Assembly: GCF_001039275.2 (NCBI RefSeq)
Contig: NZ_CP030117.1
Location: forward strand, 5,308,501 to 5,372,500
Source of the DNA: Brevibacillus brevis
GTDB lineage: Bacteria > Bacillota > Bacilli > Brevibacillales > Brevibacillaceae
Direction: 5' to 3'
DNA: 64,000 bases
In this document: piece by piece, positions 17,735 to 25,720 of the stretch
Layout of the letters: every line of letters starts with the position of its first letter
Position numbering within the stretch: position 1 is the first letter of the stretch
Notes under the pieces: model-generated
What the model was told of the DNA's origin: nothing
What the model saw: only the letters and a program-made list of their open reading frames with translations
Database searches by the model: none
Program-made: the position numbers and the translations under genes

Positions 17735-18034
17735 TTAAACTACTTCTGCAAAATGCATGGACACAATTGGTCCAGCGAAGCCACGGAGGTCTTTTCCTGC
17801 TGCGCGACCTTCTGGAGATGATAACGCTTCCATCAAAGCTTCTTTTGATTCAAAATACATTTCTGCCATCAGATGCAGGTCGGATTCTCCCATTGGTGTT
17901 CCGTAGATTTTGCTCACTTCCATTTTGATTAAGCCAGGCATTTTTTCTGCCAATGGGCCATGTACCTCGAAATAATGCTTGTCAAAAGCATCGATATCTT
18001 CGGGCTTGCGATAAATTGCTACCAATTTCACCAT
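17735..18034 (-). CDS. EthD-family protein
   Basis: About 99 residues of the dimeric alpha/beta-barrel EthD family (VKLVAIYRKPEDIDAFDKHY, HGPLAEKMPGL, then HLMAEMYFES). The ATG at 18034 gives a better distance to CAGGG than the adjacent ATG at 18037. It heads the twelve-gene paa unit. EthD proteins accompany degradation clusters, but their biochemical role is not settled; helping an unstable intermediate, such as oxepin-CoA chemistry, is speculation. Confidence 0.82.
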   Translation of the reverse strand: MVKLVAIYRKPEDIDAFDKHYFEVHGPLAEKMPGLIKMEVSKIYGTPMGESDLHLMAEMYFESKEALMEALSSPEGRAAGKDLRGFAGPIVSMHFAEVV

Positions 18035-18061
18035 CATGATCCCTGCTTTCCTCAGATTATA

Positions 18062-18112
18062 GTCACAATGTGTGACGACTAATTCATATAACGTTATTTT
18101 AACGCATGTTAA
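18062..18112 (-). promoter_or_regulatory. Main paa operon promoter with composite operator (site C)
   Basis: Plus-strand TGACGA (18073-18078) is followed after exactly 13 nt by CGTTATTTTAACG (18092-18104), a near-perfect CGTTA-N3-TAACG palindrome. On the minus strand this fills the spacer of a plausible promoter: -35 TTAACA at 18107-18112 and -10 TATATG at 18085-18090. A second perfect inverted repeat, GTCACA-ATG-TGTGAC (18062-18076), overlaps the TGACGA box. The palindrome is the best-formed of the three paa sites. Confidence 0.7.
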
Positions 18113-18199
18113 TATTTTTATTATATAAAGCCTTCGTGACAGGTGCAAGTATTTTTCAAAAAGCAAGAAAACTCTGTCGGATTGTATCCCCCCTTTTCT

Positions 18200-18416
18200 T
18201 CATGTTTATGACTGGAAAAAGGCTGACAGAATATGCTTCGATGGGGAGTCTTCCAGCTTTTGTGGTCGGGGGAGCCCTCCCACCTGTTTTCCAGTCGCCT
18301 GTATCCTCTCTTCGTTCGGAGGATCTCCTTCCAAGCATGTGACAGGACTTTCGAACAGATGTGGCTGTCTTCGGTTTTTCAAACATTTGTTGGGGAATTT
18401 CAAGGAATCCCCGTTG
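18200..18416. other. Hairpin-rich gene-free segment of unknown function
   Basis: No convincing reading frame is present. Several stems occur in order: GACTGGAAAA (18210-18219) with TTTTCCAGTC (18287-18296), ATCCTC/GAGGAT (18303-18324), GACAG/CTGTC (18341-18369) and GGGGA/TCCCC (18392-18412). It lies between the main paa promoter and the structured repeat. It may encode a small RNA or be a degenerate mobile remnant. I recognise no known riboswitch or RNA class. Confidence 0.35.
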
Positions 18417-18450
18417 AAATAGCTTTCTCGGAATTTAATAAAAGCCTCGT

Positions 18451-18671
18451 GGGAAGAAGCGAATTTCCAGTCCAAGCGCCTCTGGAGCCCGACCCAGCGT
18501 AGGGATGAATGGCGGGAATGGTTTTAGCTTCAACCTCTGCTACCCCTTCTTCGAAACTGCTACTTTTGAAGCGTTCCCGCCATTCATTCCGGAGCGGACA
18601 GTCGATCTCTCAGCGGGGCGTAGGCCGAAGCGTAGACTGGAAATTCGCTTCTTCCCCTCCACTACAGCTAC
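18451..18671. repeat. Structured repeat, copy 1 (22-bp terminal inverted repeats)
   Basis: The outer arms are perfect 22-bp inverted repeats, 18451-18472 and 18635-18656, beginning GGGAAGAAGCG. Inside is a 17-bp helix with one G-U type pair (18502-18518 with 18574-18590), and inside that GCTTCAA/TTGAAGC. The sequence is clearly homologous to 30665-30852, including a near-invariant apical part (TCGAAACTGCTACTTTTGAA) and a short right flank CACTACAG. No transposase or obvious target duplication is seen. It is either a MITE-like element or a structured RNA. Confidence 0.85.
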
Positions 18672-18684
18672 TTCCAAAACAAAA

Positions 18685-18713
18685 AAGAGGACAGACCTAA
18701 TGTCTGTCCTCTT
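18685..18713 (-). terminator. Terminator of the ctaCDEF operon
   Basis: A perfect 12-bp stem (AAGAGGACAGAC with GTCTGTCCTCTT) with a 5-nt loop is followed on the minus strand by TTTTTTGTTTT. It lies just past the ctaF stop. Confidence 0.9.
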
Positions 18714-18729
18714 CTATTCGCTCCACTTC

Positions 18730-19047
18730 CTAGATCCAAACCCAGAAAATAAAGACGAAAATTGCCAACAGGATTACGAATAACCCTGCAAAAATACTGA
18801 TACGTGCAAACTCATGACCTTTTTGATCCATGTGCATCCAGACATACAACTGGAAGAACGCTTGAACGAAGGCCAAAGCAACGATGAATGGTACGGTAAA
18901 ACCTGATGGAATTGCTTCATAGGCCACTGCAATGAATGCCAGTGCAGTCAATACGAGAGATCCGATGAAAGCAACTAGGTGTCTTTTCGGACCCTCGTGT
19001 TTGACTTTCGGCTTGCGTACCTCTTCATTATGAGCTTGTGCTCCCAT
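18730..19047 (-). CDS. ctaF: Cytochrome c oxidase subunit IV (CtaF)
   Basis: Small subunit of the caa3-type oxidase, 105 residues. It has a charged cytoplasmic N-terminus and three hydrophobic helices, and ends in a hydrophobic segment (IFVFIFWVWI). The sequence FQLYVWMHMDQKGHE is typical of bacterial subunit IV. It is the last gene of ctaC-ctaD-ctaE-ctaF, 3 nt after ctaE, with the operon terminator following. Confidence 0.93.
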   Translation of the reverse strand: MGAQAHNEEVRKPKVKHEGPKRHLVAFIGSLVLTALAFIAVAYEAIPSGFTVPFIVALAFVQAFFQLYVWMHMDQKGHEFARISIFAGLFVILLAIFVFIFWVWI

Positions 19048-19050
19048 AGA

Positions 19051-19677
19051 TTATCCCACCTTTCCACCGATCATACCCATGAGATATACCACGGTAAAGA
19101 TGAATACCCATACAACGTCGATAAAGTGCCAGTACAGACATGCCAGATAGAACTTCGGTGCAGTTACTACCGTCAGGCCCTTTTTCGTTGCAGATACTTG
19201 CAAAAGGATGATCCAGCTAATCCCGAACGCTACGTGAGCTCCGTGGAATCCAACCAATGTGTAGAAGGCAGATGCAAATGCACTTGTAGACATTTTCAGT
19301 CCTTCATTCACATAGTGTACGAACTCGTAAATCTCCAAAGCAAGGAAGCCGAGACCGAGTAATACAGTGATGGTCAGCCAAAGCTGAATCTTTTTCAGGT
19401 CTTTTTTGTGCAGAGCCAGTGTAGCCATAACACTTGTCATCGAGCTGGTAAGCAAGAGAAGTGTTGCCACGGCAACGAGATTCATGTCAAACAACGCTTG
19501 GGACGTTGGTCCACCATTTGCCTGATCACGAAGAGCGATAAATGTTGCAAACAAGGAACCGAAGAGAACTGTCTCCCCACCGAGGAAGAGCCAGAAGCCA
19601 AGAACCTTATTCTTGCCTTCAAGGGTGGCTTTTTCCGGTTCGTCAGGCAATACTGCATGTGCGTGATGGTTAGCCAT
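19051..19677 (-). CDS. ctaE: Cytochrome c oxidase subunit III (CtaE)
   Basis: Membrane subunit of 208 residues with five predicted helices, the short bacterial subunit III form. LGFWLFLGGETVLFGSLFAT at the start of the membrane region and the FHGAHV and LYWHFIDVVWVFIF motifs are characteristic. The ATG overlaps the ctaD stop (TAATG). Confidence 0.95.
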   Translation of the reverse strand: MANHHAHAVLPDEPEKATLEGKNKVLGFWLFLGGETVLFGSLFATFIALRDQANGGPTSQALFDMNLVAVATLLLLTSSMTSVMATLALHKKDLKKIQLWLTITVLLGLGFLALEIYEFVHYVNEGLKMSTSAFASAFYTLVGFHGAHVAFGISWIILLQVSATKKGLTVVTAPKFYLACLYWHFIDVVWVFIFTVVYLMGMIGGKVG

Positions 19678-21521
19678 TAAGCCTTAACCCCTTTCTCTTC
19701 GAGTTCATCCTCATGAATGTGATAGCCTGGATCGTCTTTCACAGAACGGGTAAACATGCAGCCGAGTGTAAAGAGCAATCCAATGACTACGACCACATAG
19801 TTGTGGTAGATAAAGCCGTAGCCTGCTACGAACAATCCGAGAGACATCAGGAATGGCAAGAACGATGGCGATGGCATGTGAATGTCGCCAATAGGCTCCG
19901 CAGGCGTCATGCCTTTGTTACCAGCCATTTTCTCCACCCACAACGCATCCAAACCGCGAACGAGAGGCGTTTGAACGAAGTTGTACTCAGGCGGCGGCGA
20001 AGGAATCGCCCATTCGAGTGAACGTCCATCCCATGGATCAGCAGGAGCGCGTTTGGAGCTCTTCGCTGCAACGACTACGTTGATCAAGAATAGGATGGTA
20101 CCGATCGTCATACCAAATGCACCAATCGTACTGATAAAGTTCCCCATATCCAGGTTCTGATCTTTGAGGTATGTAAAGACGCGGCGCGGCATCCCCATCA
20201 GACCCAGGAAGTGTTGCGGGAAGAATGTAAGGTGGAAACCAATGAAGAACGTCCAGAAGTTCCATTTACCGATTGTTTCGTTCAGCATTTTACCGAACAT
20301 TTTCGGCCACCAGTAGTAAAGACCAGCGAAGAGACCGAATACGAGACCCCCTACGATAACGTAGTGGAAGTGAGCAACTACGAAATAACTGTCATGGTAT
20401 TGGTAGTCAGCCGGCGGAACCGCAAGCATAACCCCTGTCATACCACCGATTGTAAACGTTGGGATAAATCCTACTGCAAACAGGTTTGCGGTAGGGAAGC
20501 GGATTTGACCGCCCCACATGGTCAACAGCCAGTTAAAGATTTTGATACCTGTAGGAACAGCAATCAACATGGTTGCAAGTCCAAACAGCGTGTTTGCAAT
20601 TGCACCCAAACCTGTTGTGAACATGTGGTGAGCCCACACCATGAAGCCCAAGAAACCGATCAGCGCAGTTGCAAATACCATGGAGCTGTAACCAAACAGA
20701 CGCTTTCTTGAGAATGTAGAAACCACTTCAGAAATGATACCGAATGCCGGGAGAATCAAAATGTATACTTCGGGGTGACCGAAGATCCAGAACAAGTGCT
20801 CCCAGATAACAACGTTACCACCTGCGTCAGGGTTGAAAAAGTTTCCGCCGAACAAACGGTCAAACATCAACAGAACCAAACCAACCGTAATCGCAGGGAA
20901 TGCGAAGAGGATCAAACCGGATGTAATAAAGGACGACCAGGTGAACATTGGCATGCGCATGAATGTCATGCCTGGAGCACGCATGTTGATGATGGTAACC
21001 AGGAAGTTAATACCACCAATCAGCGTTCCGAGACCGGCAATTTGCAAACCGAGCACGTAGAAGTCTACGCCGATTCCACTGTATTGATTCAAAGCCAAGG
21101 TTGTATACGATGTCCAACCAGCATCAGGTGCGCCACCCAAGAACCAGCTTGTGTTCAGTAGCACTCCCCCGAAGAAGAATAGCCAGAATCCGAGTGCGTT
21201 AACAAACGGGAATGCTACGTCGCGAGCACCGATTTGAAGGGGAACGATCGCGTTCATCAAAGCAAAAATGACCGGCATAACCGCCAAGAAAATCATCGTA
21301 GTGCCGTGCATCGTAATTAATTCGTTAAAAGTCTTTGCTCCAACTAATTCAATCTCTGGGTACATCAACTGCAAACGAATCAGCAGGGCTTCCAAACCAC
21401 CGGCCAAGAAGAAAATTCCACCAGCAATCAGGTACAGGATCGCAATCTTCTTATGGTCCACTGTCGTAAGATAATCCCACAGCCCCGAGCGATTTGGTGC
21501 ATGAGAAGCATGTGCAGACAC
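19677..21521 (-). CDS. ctaD: Cytochrome c oxidase subunit I (CtaD)
   Basis: Catalytic haem-copper subunit, 614 residues, with about 12-14 helices. Haem a and a3-CuB ligands are present: ITMHGTTMIF, WIFGHPEVYILILP (His-Tyr cross-link pair), WAHHMF, and VAHFHYVIVGG with both haem histidines. The order C-D-E-F and a cytochrome-c-bearing CtaC identify a caa3 oxidase that reduces oxygen at the cytoplasmic membrane. Confidence 0.97.
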   Translation of the reverse strand: MSAHASHAPNRSGLWDYLTTVDHKKIAILYLIAGGIFFLAGGLEALLIRLQLMYPEIELVGAKTFNELITMHGTTMIFLAVMPVIFALMNAIVPLQIGARDVAFPFVNALGFWLFFFGGVLLNTSWFLGGAPDAGWTSYTTLALNQYSGIGVDFYVLGLQIAGLGTLIGGINFLVTIINMRAPGMTFMRMPMFTWSSFITSGLILFAFPAITVGLVLLMFDRLFGGNFFNPDAGGNVVIWEHLFWIFGHPEVYILILPAFGIISEVVSTFSRKRLFGYSSMVFATALIGFLGFMVWAHHMFTTGLGAIANTLFGLATMLIAVPTGIKIFNWLLTMWGGQIRFPTANLFAVGFIPTFTIGGMTGVMLAVPPADYQYHDSYFVVAHFHYVIVGGLVFGLFAGLYYWWPKMFGKMLNETIGKWNFWTFFIGFHLTFFPQHFLGLMGMPRRVFTYLKDQNLDMGNFISTIGAFGMTIGTILFLINVVVAAKSSKRAPADPWDGRSLEWAIPSPPPEYNFVQTPLVRGLDALWVEKMAGNKGMTPAEPIGDIHMPSPSFLPFLMSLGLFVAGYGFIYHNYVVVVIGLLFTLGCMFTRSVKDDPGYHIHEDELEEKGVKA

Positions 21522-21592
21522 GGGTTTACCTCCTTTTTAAGCGTCACTGCCTATGACGATTGTCAATGCAATAAGTTTTATGAGGTTTTACT

Positions 21593-22621
21593 TTACTTTT
21601 TCTCGCTTACACTCAATGTCCCCATATACTCTACAAGCGCTTTCACTTGGTTGTCATCGAGGTTGAGGTTAGGCATTTTGTTGCCTGGCTTCATTTTTTG
21701 CGGATCTTTCAGCCACTCTGCAATGTTTTGCGGCGTATGTGCTTTGATACCTGCTACACGTTCGCGATCTGCAAAGTTCGTCAGGTTTGGCCCCATCTTA
21801 CCGCCTTTACCTGCCACAGCGTGACATCCCAAACAGCTCTTATCGAAGATTTGTTGACCTTCTGCAGCCAGTGGAGAAGTTGCCGTTGCAGGTTCTTTTG
21901 CCTGAACGCCCTTCATGTTAGCTACCCAAGTGTCAAAATCTGCTTGTTCCATTACTTCTACCTTGAAGTCCATCAAGGCATGGGACGCTCCACAGAGCTC
22001 CGCACATTTACCGTAGTAAATGCCTGTTTTGTCTGCTTGCAGCCACATTTTGTTTTCTTGCCCTGGGTTCGTATCGATTTTACCGCCCAATGCAGGAATC
22101 CAGAATGCGTGCTTAACATCAGACGCTGATAATACGAATTGAACCTTTTTGCCAACTGGCAATACCAAGTCTTGTGCAGTCGCTACTCCAAGATCAGGAT
22201 ACTCGAATTCCCACCAGAATTGGTGCGCGGTAACCTTTACTTGAACAGCTTCCTCTTTCGGGTACTCCTTGTGCAGTGCGAAACCGGTAGTAACAGTTGG
22301 AATCGCCATGATGATGAGGAGCAAGAATGGAATTACCGTCCAAAGAATTTCAAGTGCATGATTTCCTTCGACCTGCTTAGGAATGCCTTGCTGTCCGGGA
22401 CGCTTACGATAACGGATAAGGACGTACGTAAAGATCGTCATAACGACAATGAAGACGCCGATCATGATAGCGGAGGACAGCTTCATCAGGTCAAACTGCA
22501 TCGCAGCTACCGGACCAGAGGGCTTGAGCGCTGAGAGCTCATCTTTGCCACACCCGGTTAACACTAGCGCCAGCAGAGCAAACAGGGAAAACTGACGCCA
22601 ATACTGTTGCCAACCCTTCAT
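21593..22621 (-). CDS. ctaC: Cytochrome c oxidase subunit II with fused cytochrome c (CtaC)
   Basis: A 342-residue caa3 subunit II. The N-terminus has a lipoprotein signal (VLTGC, Cys about residue 24), followed by two transmembrane helices, the CuA domain (CAELCGASHALM) and a C-terminal cytochrome c domain with CLGCH and a downstream Met axial ligand. The assembly genes ctaA/ctaB are not adjacent. A 336-nt region upstream holds a candidate promoter and tandem ResD-like boxes. Confidence 0.96.
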   Translation of the reverse strand: MKGWQQYWRQFSLFALLALVLTGCGKDELSALKPSGPVAAMQFDLMKLSSAIMIGVFIVVMTIFTYVLIRYRKRPGQQGIPKQVEGNHALEILWTVIPFLLLIIMAIPTVTTGFALHKEYPKEEAVQVKVTAHQFWWEFEYPDLGVATAQDLVLPVGKKVQFVLSASDVKHAFWIPALGGKIDTNPGQENKMWLQADKTGIYYGKCAELCGASHALMDFKVEVMEQADFDTWVANMKGVQAKEPATATSPLAAEGQQIFDKSCLGCHAVAGKGGKMGPNLTNFADRERVAGIKAHTPQNIAEWLKDPQKMKPGNKMPNLNLDDNQVKALVEYMGTLSVSEKK

Positions 22622-22834
22622 ACCAATGAACCCCTCTTTCTTCGTGTTGGTAACGTTCTAGCCACGCCTACAACTAGAAGTTTTCGAACTTTTCTATTTG
22701 CATTAAGAAATCGCATTCAATACTTTCCACAACTATAATACCCAATCAGGAAAAGTATTAGCAGCTATTCCAAAAACAAACAGCAAAGTAAGGGGCAGTA
22801 TTGTACACTTCTACCCAAGCGTGGTAACCATTTA

Positions 22835-22911
22835 AGTATACATAAATTTTCCTTAATACAAAGGCTATTTGTTATGATTTTGTTAACAAATTTATGAACA
22901 AATTTGTGAAC
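22835..22911 (-). promoter_or_regulatory. Candidate ctaC promoter with tandem 12-bp repeats
   Basis: On the minus strand a -10 TATACT (22835-22840) has a TTTGTA/TTGTAT -35 at 15-16 nt spacing. Upstream of it lie two adjacent 12-bp direct repeats, AACAAATTTATG (22885-22896) and AACAAATTTGTG (22897-22908). The TTTGTGAAC/TTTATGAAC cores resemble B. subtilis ResD boxes, and ResD controls cytochrome oxidase genes there. The same repeats are 50-70 nt from the divergent SDR gene start, so they could serve either gene. Confidence 0.4.
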
Positions 22912-22957
22912 TTTGCAGTTAAATACTACCATAACATCCAATTAAAAGGAGAAATCC

Positions 22958-23794
22958 ATGCAAAAAAGACCAATTGCACTAGTCACTGGTACCTCAAGTG
23001 GCTTTGGCAAGCACGCATCAGTCGCTTTAGTCAAGGCCGGTTTTCAGGTAATTGCTGCTATGCGTGATCTAGCAAAAAGGGACCCTCTTGACAAATTAGC
23101 AAGCTTGCACATAGATTCTGAGCATCTGGAAGTCATTTCCCTTGATGTTACGCATCCGGAACAAATTCAGGATGCGATCTCCTCCATCATTGCAAAGCAT
23201 GGGCGCATCGATCTGTTGGTGAACAATGCCGGTTACGCGTTGGGCGGCTTTGCTGAGGAAGTCACGTCTGAGGAATGGCGCAAGCAGTTCGATGTAAATG
23301 TATTCGGACTGATCGACGTTACTCGGGCGGTCTTGCCTTATATGCGGCAACAGCATTCTGGACGAATTATTAACGTCAGCAGCATCAGTGGGCGATTTGG
23401 TTTCCCCGGTCTCTCGCCGTATGCCGCATCCAAGCATGCAGTCGAAGGCTTCAGTGAATCGCTTCGCCTTGAAATGCTACCCTTTCAGGTTGAAGTCGTG
23501 CTTGTTGAGCCCGGCTCCTTTCGCACAGCAATCTGGGAGAAAGGAATGCAAGACCAACAGCTTGATGAAGCCTCTCCTTACGCCTCCCAAATGAAACAAC
23601 TGATGCGTCACGTAGAAGCGATCATAGAAAAAGCACCTGCACCCGACGCAGTCATCTCGACGATTGTCCATGCGGCCATCACTCCCAAGCCACGATTCCG
23701 CTACCCGGTTGGCCGAGGTGTGGCACTCACGATCACCGCAAAAAATTGGCTTCCGTGGTCATGGATTGAACGGATCGTGACAAAACGATCATAA
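22958..23794 (+). CDS. SDR family oxidoreductase
   Basis: Classical short-chain dehydrogenase/reductase of 278 residues. The cofactor loop TGTSSGFGKHAS, the structural NNAG motif (LVNNAGYALGG), the catalytic Ser in INVSSISG and the YxxxK pair (YAASK) are all intact. The start is preceded by AAAGGAG. It is transcribed alone, divergently from ctaC. The substrate cannot be predicted. Confidence 0.9.
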   Translation: MQKRPIALVTGTSSGFGKHASVALVKAGFQVIAAMRDLAKRDPLDKLASLHIDSEHLEVISLDVTHPEQIQDAISSIIAKHGRIDLLVNNAGYALGGFAEEVTSEEWRKQFDVNVFGLIDVTRAVLPYMRQQHSGRIINVSSISGRFGFPGLSPYAASKHAVEGFSESLRLEMLPFQVEVVLVEPGSFRTAIWEKGMQDQQLDEASPYASQMKQLMRHVEAIIEKAPAPDAVISTIVHAAITPKPRFRYPVGRGVALTITAKNWLPWSWIERIVTKRS

Positions 23795-23811
23795 TGATTG
23801 ATCCATAAAAG

Positions 23812-23837
23812 AAACACACCCCCTGAAGAGTGTGTTT
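23812..23837. terminator. Bidirectional terminator between SDR gene and DUF2512 gene
   Basis: An 8-bp stem AAACACAC/GTGTGTTT with a 10-nt loop lies between convergent genes. The U-run is better on the minus strand (TTTCTTTTAT). Confidence 0.6.
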
Positions 23838-23849
23838 GCGAGTTGAACA

Positions 23850-24200
23850 CTATGCACTTTCCGTTCGTCCTGTGCGTATCAGCCAAACATGTTGGATATA
23901 TTCAGCTACGCCAAAAAATATCGCAACAAAACCGGCCCCGATTGCAGCGATTTGAGCCGTCGGCAAAAACACAATGCTTCCATAAACGATCAAAAAGCCG
24001 ATAATCAAGTCAAACATGGTTGTCAGCCAAAGACTCCCTGATGTAAGAATCGCCCTGTCCAAAAAATATCCGGCGACTGCCAAGACAAATCCGACTCCGA
24101 TGGACTGATATAGATTTGCGAAATTCACTTCTGGAAAGAGAGCATCTGCCAAAACGACCAACACCGGACTAACGAGCAGCTTCATCAAAAGACCGTCCAC
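23850..24200 (-). CDS. DUF2512 (YndM-like) membrane protein
   Basis: A 116-residue protein with four hydrophobic segments, resembling the DUF2512/YndM family of Bacillales (spacing of helices, GYFLDRAIL and DLIIGFLIVY). The start is probably GTG 24200, with GGAGAG about 9 nt upstream. The function is unknown. It follows the germination genes on the same strand but may be independently transcribed. Confidence 0.65.
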   Translation of the reverse strand: MDGLLMKLLVSPVLVVLADALFPEVNFANLYQSIGVGFVLAVAGYFLDRAILTSGSLWLTTMFDLIIGFLIVYGSIVFLPTAQIAAIGAGFVAIFFGVAEYIQHVWLIRTGRTESA

Positions 24201-24247
24201 GTCTATTTACTCTCCTTTACTGGGGGTGTACTCAGTATGCCCCTCGT

Positions 24248-24475
24248 TTACTTCAGCCATGTCATAACGCCGTCATATACCGGCTTGTAAACCATTTCCA
24301 TCCAATAAACAGGATTGGGAACAACCCCTTTTTCGGCTCCTGCGTACAAGCCAACACTAATGACAATCAACCCGAGAAAGACAGCGATCTCTTTGCGCTG
24401 CCGCTTCCGAATCAATCGGGGCAGCTCGTATGCACAAACGATGATGGATATAACGATGACAGCAAATGTCGACAT
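24248..24475 (-). CDS. Small two-helix membrane protein, candidate germinant-receptor D subunit
   Basis: About 75 residues with two hydrophobic helices (about 3-18 and 27-45) separated by a very basic loop, LPRLIRKRQRKE. ATG 24475 is preceded by AGGGGGAG. It follows the GerC gene with a 28-nt gap. Several Bacillus receptors have a small two-helix D subunit encoded beside A, B and C, and the size, topology and position fit. The assignment is from topology and context, not a recognised domain. Confidence 0.6.
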   Translation of the reverse strand: MSTFAVIVISIIVCAYELPRLIRKRQRKEIAVFLGLIVISVGLYAGAEKGVVPNPVYWMEMVYKPVYDGVMTWLK

Positions 24476-24503
24476 ACAAACTCCCCCTGACCCTGTTACA
24501 CAA

Positions 24504-25685
24504 TCACTTTTCTTCAAAGGCATTATTGATGGTTCCTAAACGTCTGATTTTCACATCAGCTATGACATGTACAGGCAGCTTGGAAAATTCCTTATCCCAA
24601 TTGCTCCCTATCTTCTTCCATACTTTCGGATATTTTCGATGGATCGCTTCTCCGAATCCATATATGTCTACTCCATTTTTCTTGGCATTGGCAATTGCTT
24701 TTGTCGCCAATGCTACCATTGATTTTTTCGACTCTTTTTCCAGCTCCTTGATCGTATCCTCCTCTGTCAGATCTAGCTTGCATTGCACTTCTCCAATATC
24801 ATTTTCCAAACCGATGTGAACGATGACTTCAGGTGCGCCATTTTTCATGGTTGCCTCGATTTTGGCGTCGGCGTGCATGACTTCCATCGTCAAGAGTCCT
24901 CCCCCCTTGCAAGGCAAGCTTCCGACCGTGCTTTTTACTTTGCCTGTAATGTAACTATACGCTTTGCTGTCCGCTTCACTCAGCCAGTTGAACATCTTGT
25001 CTCCCCGAAAAGTAGCCAATGTCGTATATTGAAGAAGCACGGGCGTATCTATTTGCTCGACATTTTTCCGTTGATCCCCCTCCCTTGCAGGTCCGGTTAG
25101 TCGCACGCCTGTCAATACAGCTTGCTTCCCTTTGCTGGTAAAGTCGGTAATCAATTGATCCATCGTAACCGCTGCGGTAGGCGCCCATACTTTTGAGGAT
25201 GTCTCCAAAGAAGCAAACATTTCTGTCGAAGGAATTTGCTCAAGCGGTGTGATCACTCTCAGAATATTGCGTGCCGTCGTTCCTCTTGCGATAGCGACAT
25301 AAAAGTCAGTTCGAAACTCGTGGTCACGCGAGACAAAATCGACGACAGGAGCGATCCCTTCTCTCGCAACCTCCTCGCCAAATATGAGCATCCGCGTGTG
25401 CGCCATATAAATTTTCCGGGGAGAGATCGTGGTCATTTTCCTCACAGCCTCAAAAATCGTCGGAGCGTTCATGGTAAAGAGAGTAACAGGCGAACGTCCT
25501 GGCTTCCCCTTGTTGGCCGCTACCTCCGCAGGGTCTACTACTTGAACCGAAACTTGATAGCCTCCCTGCACTTTATCAATGCCGATCCCGACAGCAATCG
25601 CCAAATCGTTCAGTTCTTTTCGATCCCAACAACCAGGCAGGATAATCACGAGCGCGATGCAGAGAAGAACTTTTATCCCTTTCAC
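24504..25685 (-). CDS. Ger(x)C family spore germination lipoprotein (C subunit)
   Basis: C subunit of a GerA-type germinant receptor, 393 residues, exported and lipid-modified: signal MKGIKVLLCIALVIILPGC, with the lipobox cysteine followed by WDRKELNDLAI, the family hallmark. The B and C domains of GerBC can be followed to the end (YGFGEAIHRKYPKVWK). It lies 35 nt after the A-subunit gene. In spores it would sit in the outer leaflet of the inner membrane. Confidence 0.93.
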   Translation of the reverse strand: MKGIKVLLCIALVIILPGCWDRKELNDLAIAVGIGIDKVQGGYQVSVQVVDPAEVAANKGKPGRSPVTLFTMNAPTIFEAVRKMTTISPRKIYMAHTRMLIFGEEVAREGIAPVVDFVSRDHEFRTDFYVAIARGTTARNILRVITPLEQIPSTEMFASLETSSKVWAPTAAVTMDQLITDFTSKGKQAVLTGVRLTGPAREGDQRKNVEQIDTPVLLQYTTLATFRGDKMFNWLSEADSKAYSYITGKVKSTVGSLPCKGGGLLTMEVMHADAKIEATMKNGAPEVIVHIGLENDIGEVQCKLDLTEEDTIKELEKESKKSMVALATKAIANAKKNGVDIYGFGEAIHRKYPKVWKKIGSNWDKEFSKLPVHVIADVKIRRLGTINNAFEEK

Positions 25686-25720
25686 TGGTGCCCACTCCTT
25701 TACATGCTGTGAAAAGCCGC

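Noticed and set aside
18200..18416. T-box or riboswitch upstream of the paa operon
   Set aside because: It lies upstream of the proposed promoter of the minus-strand unit, so it would not be in its leader, and no known aptamer core is visible.
18451..18671. Reading the inverted-repeat element as a complete insertion sequence
   Set aside because: Only about 200 bp, no transposase, no visible target-site duplication at either copy.
18156..18783. Several 60-92 codon frames in the gap between the EthD promoter and ctaF
   Set aside because: They run through inverted repeats on both strands, lack ribosome sites and resemble no protein; structured repeat or RNA explains the region better.
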